Shown in pieces: positions 58,801-64,000 of a stretch of DNA of 64,000 bases. Under the pieces are notes generated by a model. That model was not told the origin of the DNA. It saw only the letters and a list, made by a program, of their open reading frames with translations, and did not search any database. The DNA comes from CAVQHY01 sp963712465 (GTDB lineage Bacteria > Actinomycetota > Thermoleophilia > Gaiellales > Gaiellaceae). Numbering within the stretch: the stretch's first letter is position 1; each line of letters starts with the position of its first letter. The translations under genes and the position numbers were made by a program. Location: assembly GCA_963712465.1 (NCBI GenBank), contig CAVQHY010000008.1, forward strand, positions 620,001 through 684,000, written 5' to 3'.

Positions 58801-59190
58801 ATGCCAAGCGAGATCGTCGTCGGTGAGGGACGAGCAATGCCAGCCGGGCCGTTTGCCCCGGCAGTCCTCGCAGTCGGGACGAGGGTGCTCACGATCAGCG
58901 GACAGGTCGCAGACGGCCCCGACGGCGAGATCGTCGGGATCGGCGACCCGGAGGAGCAGGCACGCCAGTGCCTGCGGAACATCGACGCCTTGCTCGAAGC
59001 AGCCGGCGCGCGCAAGGAGGACGTCGTGCGGGTGGGTATCTACCTGACGGACATGGGCGATCGAGCCGCGGTCGCGGCGGCCCGGGTCGAGTACTTCGGA
59101 AGCCACAAGCCCGCCAGCACCCTCGTCGAGGTCTCGGCGCTCGTGGCCGACGAGCTCAAGGTGGAGATAGAAGCCACTGCGGTGTTCTGA
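58801..59190 (+). CDS. RidA/YjgF family protein
   Basis: A 129-residue member of the RidA superfamily, trimeric enzymes that hydrolyse reactive enamine/imine intermediates. Motifs: AVGTRVLTISGQVADGPDGEIVGIGDPEEQARQCLRNIDALLEAAGARKEDVVRVGIYLTDM and YFGSHKPASTLVEVSALVADELKVEIEATAVF. The Arg that contacts the substrate carboxylate in true RidA (usually RxxxVEV) is replaced by Ser (PASTLVEV), placing it in a divergent subfamily with uncertain deaminase activity. It follows the small barrel gene and faces the amidohydrolase gene across the shared upstream region. Confidence 0.87.
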   Translation: MPSEIVVGEGRAMPAGPFAPAVLAVGTRVLTISGQVADGPDGEIVGIGDPEEQARQCLRNIDALLEAAGARKEDVVRVGIYLTDMGDRAAVAAARVEYFGSHKPASTLVEVSALVADELKVEIEATAVF

Positions 59191-59231
59191 CCTCGAACCC
59201 GGAACCCGCATCAACGGAGAGGTTCGAGGGA

Positions 59232-59303
59232 TGGGCGCACCTGGGATCGAACCAGGGACCTCCCGCGTGTGAAGCGGGCGCTCTCCCGCTGAGCTATGCG
59301 CCC
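59232..59303 (-). tRNA. tRNA-Val (CAC)
   Basis: A 72-nt cloverleaf on the minus strand. Acceptor arms GGGCGCA/TGCGCCC, D-arm with AGCTCAGCGGGAGAGC, anticodon CAC in loop TTCACAC with stem CCCGC/GCGGG, and T-arm CCTGGTTCGATCCCAGG. Discriminator A; CCA is not encoded. Confidence 0.96.
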
Positions 59304-59422
59304 CGGGGTCGGGGAGTTTACCCCAGGGGCCCGAGCGGCCCCGGTCGCGCTGCGGCACCGTCAGCGCGGTAGCTACTCTGGGAACGCGGTGGTCAAAGAC
59401 GACGACCGCAGAGGTCAATGCA

Positions 59423-59449
59423 GGCCTCGGGCCCAGCCCGGGGCCTTTT
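59423..59449 (+). terminator. GC stem-loop with T-run in the response-regulator leader
   Basis: GGCC-T-CGGGC and GCCCGGGGCC pair around a short CCA loop, followed by TTTT (59446-59449). It lies 28 nt before the ATG of the response regulator on the same strand. It could be an attenuator in its leader or the terminator of an upstream short transcript. Confidence 0.6.
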
Positions 59450-59476
59450 CGTTTCCCAGGACTCAGGAAGGAAGTG

Positions 59477-60016
59477 ATGACGATGCCCGCTGTACCTGCC
59501 GTCCTCGCCGTGGAGGACGACCCGATCATCCGCGCCGACCTCCGGGCGTTGCTGGAACGCGCTGGTTTCGAGGTCTGCGCCGACGCCCGCGATGGGCTCG
59601 AGGCGGTCGAGCTCGCGCGCGAGCTGAGCCCGGACGTCGTCCTGCTCGACCTCGCGCTCCCGCGCCTCGACGGGATCGAAGCGACGCGACGGATCCTCGA
59701 GCACCGCGACGTTCCGATCGTGGCGCTCACGGGCTACGCGCGCGATGGGCTGGCCGAGCGGGCCGTGGAGGCCGGCGCGACGTCGTACGTCGTCAAGCCG
59801 TTCGCCGAGGAGGAGATCGTCGGAGCGCTGCTCGACGCTATCGAGATCGGCGCCCGGCAGCGAGCACGCCGCGACGCGGTTCTGGCGATGCGCGACGAGT
59901 CCCGCGCGGCGATCACCGAGCTGGTGCATCTCCTCGGCTATCCGGACGAGTACGCCGTCGAGCTCGAGCGGCGAAGCTTCGCCACCGGAAAGCTCTGGCG
60001 GATCGCCGGTGACTGA
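59477..60016 (+). CDS. response regulator with REC domain and short helical output region
   Basis: A 179-residue protein. The receiver domain (about 1-125) has the acidic pair in LAVEDDP, the phospho-Asp in DVVLLDLALPRLDG, the switch Thr in IVALTGYA and Lys in YVVKPFAEEE. The remaining about 55 residues (IGARQRARRDAVLAMRDESRAAITELVHLLGYPDEYAVELERRSFATGKLW) are helical and may be a degenerate ANTAR or output module. No HTH is obvious. No partner kinase is adjacent. ATG 59477 has AGGAAGGAAG upstream. The gene is preceded by a terminator-like hairpin at 59423, so its expression may be attenuated. If the C-terminal part is ANTAR-like, it would bind RNA. Confidence 0.82.
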   Translation: MTMPAVPAVLAVEDDPIIRADLRALLERAGFEVCADARDGLEAVELARELSPDVVLLDLALPRLDGIEATRRILEHRDVPIVALTGYARDGLAERAVEAGATSYVVKPFAEEEIVGALLDAIEIGARQRARRDAVLAMRDESRAAITELVHLLGYPDEYAVELERRSFATGKLWRIAGD

Positions 60017-60096
60017 GGCCGGCGCCTTTACGGCCCCCTAACACGAGGCATCTAGCCTGGGGCTCCTGCGGCCGAGAGGGACTCTGAGGGGCCCGG

Positions 60097-61050
60097 ATGT
60101 CCAATCGGCTACCGAGACTCATTCCGGTCGTGCTCGCGCTGGTCGCGTCGGCGACGCTGGCGGCCTCGCTCGGGCGCGCAGGCACGGGAAGCTGCACCCC
60201 TGACTCCGGTTGGGGCACGCCGAAGCCGGGTCTCGCGGACGAGGTCTTCTCGCTCGTGAATCAGCACCGGGCGAGCCTCGGGCTCGTCGAGCTCTCCCCG
60301 AGCGGGGTGCTCGCGGACGCGGCCGTCTGGAAGGCGCGCCACATGGCCGCCTACGGGTACATGGCTCATGACGACCCGGCGCCTCCGCTGGCCCGCTCGG
60401 CCGCCGAGCGGATTGCTGCGTGCGGCTACTCAGGTGGGGGCTGGGGCGAGAACATCGCCTACGGCTACCCGACGGCCGCGGCGGTCATAAGCGGTTGGCT
60501 CGGCTCGCCCGGCCACAAGGCGAACATCGAGAACCCCAGCTTTCGCTCGCTCGGCGTCGGCGCAGCGGCCGGAGGCGGGACGATCTACTGGGCCCAGGAC
60601 TTCGGCACCGCGGGCGGCTCGGCAAGCCCTCCCCCCCAACCGCCGCCGGCCGATCTGCAACCGCCCACCCCACCGTCTGCGCCCGGTCCTGAACCGGCCG
60701 AATCGTCGCCGCCCGCTTCACCGGCGCCGCCTCCACCTCCGCCCTCTGCCGCGAAGTCGTGGGAAGGCGGCATCGTCGTCGCGTCAATGAAGGTGGCGAG
60801 ACCGAACCCCGGCGGGCGCTTCTCGGTGCGTGTCGCGCTCGCCTCGCGCCTCACGGGAGTGAAGGTGTCGTGCCGGGCGTCGGTGCGTGGGCGCACGCTC
60901 CGCGTCACCCGCAACGTCTACCGCGGCGGTGAGGCGGTCTGCTCCTGGCAGGTGCCCCGGCGAACCTCAGGCGCCATCGTTCGGGGGTCGATGGGCGTTC
61001 GCGCGGATGGTCGACGATCGCGGGTCACCTTCGCGCGGAAGGTCTCCTGA
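60097..61050 (+). CDS. secreted CAP/SCP-domain protein with Pro-rich linker
   Basis: A 317-residue exported protein. The signal peptide is LIPVVLALVASATLAASLGRA. The CAP domain (about 45-175) has LVNQHRASLGLVELSPSGVLADAAVWKARHMAAYGYMAHDD, GGGWGENIAYGYPTAAAVISGWLGSPGHKANIENPSFRSLGVGAA and a final YWAQDFG, the SCP signature with His and Glu of the putative active cleft. A Pro-rich linker (180-225) leads to a C-terminal beta domain of unknown type (VRVALASRLTGVKVSCRASVRGRTLRV) with two Cys. CAP proteins are often calcium-linked or lytic in function; bacterial roles are poorly known. Confidence 0.88.
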   Translation: MSNRLPRLIPVVLALVASATLAASLGRAGTGSCTPDSGWGTPKPGLADEVFSLVNQHRASLGLVELSPSGVLADAAVWKARHMAAYGYMAHDDPAPPLARSAAERIAACGYSGGGWGENIAYGYPTAAAVISGWLGSPGHKANIENPSFRSLGVGAAAGGGTIYWAQDFGTAGGSASPPPQPPPADLQPPTPPSAPGPEPAESSPPASPAPPPPPPSAAKSWEGGIVVASMKVARPNPGGRFSVRVALASRLTGVKVSCRASVRGRTLRVTRNVYRGGEAVCSWQVPRRTSGAIVRGSMGVRADGRRSRVTFARKVS

Positions 61051-61186
61051 GCTAGGATCCCCCTGCCCGGTCGCGCTAGGCGGGGAGCTAGCGGTTCCCT
61101 GAACCCGCAATCCGCTACAGCGGGGCCGAATTCCCGCCCGAGGGGGCTCGCCCCGAGGAACGGGCCGGCGATCGTGAGCGTTGACA

Positions 61187-61281
61187 GCCAGGTTCCGCGC
61201 GCTGGGAGCCTTCGAACCGCGTCAGGTCCGGGAGGAAGCAGCGCTAAGAAGTGTTTCCCAGGCGCCGTGGACCAGCCTGGC
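61187..61281 (+). ncRNA. ffs: signal recognition particle RNA, small bacterial (4.5S) type
   Basis: The highly conserved Ffh-binding core GTCAGGTCCGGGAGGAAGCAGC lies at 61221-61242. Flanking arms pair to form the long hairpin: GCCAGG (61187-61192) with CCTGGC, and CTGGGA with TCCCAG further in. The position directly upstream of dnaX is the classical one for this gene. Confidence 0.92.
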
Positions 61282-61359
61282 TCGAGCAAGCGACGCGGGC
61301 ACCGCCCCGGTGGACGCCGACGACGGCAGGTGCGCGACCGGGCTTAGACTGAGGCTCTC

Positions 61360-62982
61360 GTGACCGCGCTCTACCGCAAGTACCGGCCGCAGGACTTCGA
61401 CGAGGTGGTCGGCCAGGAGGGGGCGACGCGCACGCTTCGCAACGCGATCGAGCGCGGGCAGGTGCGGCAGGCGTACCTCTTTGCCGGCCCGCGCGGGACG
61501 GGCAAGACGTCGCTGGCCCGCATCGTCGCGAAGTGCCTCAACTGCGAGCAGGGGCCGACGACGAAGCCGTGCGGCGTTTGCAACTCGTGCCGGACGATCG
61601 CGGCGGGGACGTCGCTCGACGTCGTCGAGATGGACGCGGCGAGCCAGCGCGGAATCGACGACATCCGCGAGATCCGCGAGCGCGTGATGCTGCAGCCGGT
61701 CGAGGGGCGGATGAAGGTCTACATCCTCGACGAGGCGCATCAGCTCACCAAGGAGGCGTTCAACTCGCTGCTCAAGCTGATCGAGGAGCCGCCCCCGCAC
61801 CTCGTCTTCATCTTCTGCACGACCGAGCTCCTGAAGATGCTCGAGACGGTTCGGTCACGCTGCCAGACGTTCCTCTTCTCGCGGCCGCGGCTTCCCGAGC
61901 TCACGCGGCTCCTGCGCCGAGTCGCCGACGGCGAGGGGATGGACGTGCCCGACGCCGCGCTGTCGATCGTCGCGCGCAGCGCACGCGGGAGCTTCCGCGA
62001 TGCCGTCTCGACGCTCGATCAGCTCTCCGCCTCGACCGAAGGGCCGATCGTCGTCCAGGATGTCCTGCAGCTCCTCGGCACCGTCGAGGAGGACGCGCTG
62101 TTTCGTCTCTGCGACCTGGTCGTCGATCGAGACACGTCGGGCCTGCTCGAGCTCGTCGAGGAGCTCGCCGAGCAAGGGCAGGATCTCAACCGCCTCGTCG
62201 CCGACCTGCTCGAGCACCTGCGGCACCTCCTCCTCGTCCAGCACATCGGCGACGTGCCGCAGTCGCTCCCGGTCACCGACGAGACCCGGACGCGGCTCCG
62301 CGAGCAGGCCAACCAGCTCGGCGAGGCCGAGGTGATCCGTTTGATCGACCTGCTCGCCGTCGCAATCGAGGACGCTCGCCAGGGCGGCGATCCCCGCCTG
62401 CCGCTCGAGCTCGCGCTCGTCAAGGTGTCCCGCCCCGGGGGCGACCTCTCCCGCGAGTCGATCTCCTACCGGCTCGAGCGCCTCGAAGCGCGCGCTCCCG
62501 GGCCGGGAAGCCCGCCGTCTCCTGCGATCACCGTGGAGACCGGATCCGCAGAGGCGGCTCTCCCCTCGCCGGAGAGCCAGGACCCGGTGACGATCGGCGA
62601 CCTGCCCCCGCTCGAGCTGAACCAGCTTCAGAGCCAGTGGCGGCAGGCCGTCCTCCCCGCGCTGCAGAGCCGCTCGATCCCGACGGCCACGATGCTGGGC
62701 GAGGCCCGCCCGATCGAGCTCGCGGACGACCGGCTCGTGGTGGAGTTTCCGGCGCATGCCTCGTTCCACCGCTCGATCGCCGAGGAGCCGAAGAACGCCG
62801 CTCTCCTGTCCGAGGCGCTGTTCGAGGTCACCGGACGGCGGCTTGCGCTCGCGTTCGCGGTTGGCGAGCCCCAGCCGGGCGCCGACGACGATACTGCCGA
62901 GAGCGCCGAGCCGGCCGGCGAGGAGGCGATCATCTCGCTCCTGCGCGACGAGCTCGACGCCCGCCCGATCGAGGAGGACTAG
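61360..62982 (+). CDS. dnaX: DNA polymerase III subunits gamma/tau
   Basis: The clamp-loader ATPase of the replisome. The 540-residue protein begins MTALYRKYRPQDFDEVVGQEGATRTLRNAI. It has Walker A GPRGTGKTSLARIVAKCLNC, zinc Cys in CLNCEQGPTTKPCGVCNSC, Walker B VYILDEAHQL, SRC motif RSRCQTFLFSR, and a C-terminal tau-type extension (LEARAPGPGSPPSP linker, then LNQLQSQWRQAVLPALQSRSIPTATML and a final acidic tail) that would bind polymerase and helicase. The GTG start is 78 bp after the SRP RNA. ybaB follows after 6 bp. Confidence 0.95.
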   Translation: MTALYRKYRPQDFDEVVGQEGATRTLRNAIERGQVRQAYLFAGPRGTGKTSLARIVAKCLNCEQGPTTKPCGVCNSCRTIAAGTSLDVVEMDAASQRGIDDIREIRERVMLQPVEGRMKVYILDEAHQLTKEAFNSLLKLIEEPPPHLVFIFCTTELLKMLETVRSRCQTFLFSRPRLPELTRLLRRVADGEGMDVPDAALSIVARSARGSFRDAVSTLDQLSASTEGPIVVQDVLQLLGTVEEDALFRLCDLVVDRDTSGLLELVEELAEQGQDLNRLVADLLEHLRHLLLVQHIGDVPQSLPVTDETRTRLREQANQLGEAEVIRLIDLLAVAIEDARQGGDPRLPLELALVKVSRPGGDLSRESISYRLERLEARAPGPGSPPSPAITVETGSAEAALPSPESQDPVTIGDLPPLELNQLQSQWRQAVLPALQSRSIPTATMLGEARPIELADDRLVVEFPAHASFHRSIAEEPKNAALLSEALFEVTGRRLALAFAVGEPQPGADDDTAESAEPAGEEAIISLLRDELDARPIEED

Positions 62983-62988
62983 CGCACC

Positions 62989-63309
62989 ATGAAGATGGAC
63001 GTCAACAAGATGATGCAGCAGGTGCAGCAGATGCAGGCCGAGATGGCCAAGGCGCAGGAGGAGCTGGCCGGCGAGACCGTCGAGGCGTCGGTCGGCGGCG
63101 GCCTCGTCACGGTCAAGGCGACCGGCGCGGGCGAGATCACCGAGATCAGGATCTCGCCGGAGGCGATCGACCCGGACGATCCCGAGACGCTCGAGGATCT
63201 GGTGCTCGCCGGGGTCAATCAGGCGCTCAAGAGCTCGCAGGATCTCGTGCAGTCCCGCCTGGGCGGGGCCCTCGGCGGGCTCGGCGGGCTCGGCCTGCCC
63301 GGGCTCTAG
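62989..63309 (+). CDS. ybaB: nucleoid-associated protein, YbaB/EbfC family
   Basis: A 106-residue DNA-binding protein. The N-terminal helix MKMDVNKMMQQVQQMQAEMAKAQEELAGETVEASVGGGLVTVKATG and the strand region EITEIRISPEAIDPDDPETLEDLVLAGVNQAL match YbaB/EbfC. A Gly/Leu-rich tail (LGGALGGLGGLGLPGL) ends the protein. The ATG is 6 bp after dnaX, the usual arrangement. In most genomes recR follows; here an SDR gene takes that place. Confidence 0.93.
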   Translation: MKMDVNKMMQQVQQMQAEMAKAQEELAGETVEASVGGGLVTVKATGAGEITEIRISPEAIDPDDPETLEDLVLAGVNQALKSSQDLVQSRLGGALGGLGGLGLPGL

Positions 63310-63324
63310 CCCGACCGGCGAGGG

Positions 63325-64000
63325 ATGGGCCGCTTCGACGGCAAGGTTGCCCTCGTCACCGGCGCGTCGGGCGGGATCGGCGCCGCGACCGCGCGAGCGC
63401 TCGCCCGGGACGGCGGAGCGGTGGCGCTCACGGACGTGGCCGACGAGGCAGGTGAGCGGATCGCCCGCGACCTCGGCGCGCCGGCGTTCTACCTCCACCT
63501 CGACGTGACGTCAGAGGACGACTGGCGAGCGGCCGTCGAACGCTTGGAACGGGAGCTCGGCGGGCTGCACGTGCTCGTCAACAACGCGGGCATCGCGACG
63601 AGACCCGATGTCGAGACGGAGACGCGGGAGCAGTGGGACCGGATGATCGCGATCAACCAGACCGGCGTCTTCCTCGGCATGCAGGCTGCCGCTCCGGCGC
63701 TCAAGCGGGCGGGCGGAGGGGCGATCGTCAACCTCTCGTCGATCTTTGGAACCGTCGGCGGCTTCGGCGAGTCGCACGCCTACCACGCCTCCAAGGGCGC
63801 CGTGCGGGTGATGACGAAGAACGCCGCGCTGCGCTGGGCGCCCGACGGCATCCGCGTCAACTCGGTGCATCCGGGCTACATCGACTCGCCGATGATCGCG
63901 GAGACGAAGGCGGACGGCCTCGACGCGCGGGCGGTGGCGAGCACGCCCATGGGGCGACTCGGACGCGTGGAGGAGGTCGCCGAGGCGATCGCGTTCCTCG
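63325..64000 (+). CDS. SDR family oxidoreductase (partial, runs off window)
   Basis: The first 225 residues of a classical short-chain dehydrogenase: MGRFDGKVALVTGASGGIGAATARALARDGG (NAD-binding TGxxxGIG), VLVNNAGIATRP, the catalytic Ser in VNLSSIFGTVGG, the Tyr-Lys pair in ESHAYHASKGAVRVM and HPGYIDSPMI. The 3' end lies beyond 64000. It starts 15 bp after ybaB with GGCGAGGG upstream. The family is broad (hydroxysteroid, 3-oxoacyl-ACP, sugar alcohol), so the substrate is unknown. Confidence 0.9.
   Translation, partial: MGRFDGKVALVTGASGGIGAATARALARDGGAVALTDVADEAGERIARDLGAPAFYLHLDVTSEDDWRAAVERLERELGGLHVLVNNAGIATRPDVETETREQWDRMIAINQTGVFLGMQAAAPALKRAGGGAIVNLSSIFGTVGGFGESHAYHASKGAVRVMTKNAALRWAPDGIRVNSVHPGYIDSPMIAETKADGLDARAVASTPMGRLGRVEEVAEAIAFL

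Overview
The window is about 64 kb of GC-rich, densely packed bacterial chromosome. An F420-dependent luciferase-like oxidoreductase, an EgtD histidine methyltransferase, a DUF5995 protein, a LigC-type DNA ligase with a stand-alone LigD polymerase domain, and several apparently leaderless starts point to a high-GC actinomycete. A Thermoleophilia/Gaiellales-type lineage is my best guess, but that is inference from gene content; no rRNA is present to confirm it.

Layout. 1-9.1 kb: the end of a KdpD-like sensor, a probable selenoprotein of the AhpD/carboxymuconolactone decarboxylase superfamily (in-frame TGA at the second Cys of CxxC), a HAD phosphatase, FabF, a DUF5995 protein, LigC ligase, a VapBC-like toxin-antitoxin module, a LigD-type polymerase, a DUF4015 glycosidase-like membrane protein and GroES. 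9.1-10.8 kb: two tRNA-Ser genes followed by a gene-poor stretch. 10.8-23.1 kb: two divergent sugar or polyol operons that share one promoter/operator region with a perfect LacI-type palindrome. The minus-strand operon holds an MDR dehydrogenase, IolB, a sugar isomerase and an LLM oxidoreductase. The plus-strand operon holds an isomerase, a LacI regulator, a complete ABC importer, an MDR dehydrogenase and a Gfo/Idh oxidoreductase. Together they read as uptake plus oxidation/isomerisation of an inositol-like or uronate-like compound.

23.1-40.4 kb: a third tRNA-Ser, a membrane cytochrome c, UppP, an SDR, a GGDEF-EAL protein, an MFS transporter, nicotinate phosphoribosyltransferase, an alcohol dehydrogenase, a CorA-like transporter, urocanase, EgtD, a cysteine-dioxygenase-like cupin, 3-hydroxyacyl-CoA dehydrogenase, a peptidoglycan amidase, an enolase-superfamily enzyme, a BHMT-like methyltransferase and a DUF4177 protein. 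Two families of palindromic REP-like elements lie between these genes.

40.8-49.1 kb: a glutamate-synthase-like cluster. It has a class II glutamine amidotransferase (frameshifted here), a CDGSH iron-sulfur protein, a GXGXG+FMN synthase fusion, and a GltD-like protein fused to a second degenerate FMN-barrel domain, followed by a GST and preceded divergently by a DadA-like oxidase. A symmetric stem-loop leader lies just upstream of the synthase gene. This cluster is the strongest candidate for an unusual biochemical system in the window.

49.1-64 kb: a membrane protein, a zinc metalloprotease, a serine hydrolase, an MFS exporter whose reading frame runs into an SRPBCC domain, a MalT/LAL-type LuxR regulator, an amidohydrolase, a RidA pair, tRNA-Val, a response regulator, a CAP-domain secreted protein, and the conserved SRP RNA - dnaX - ybaB block, which ends in an SDR cut by the window edge.
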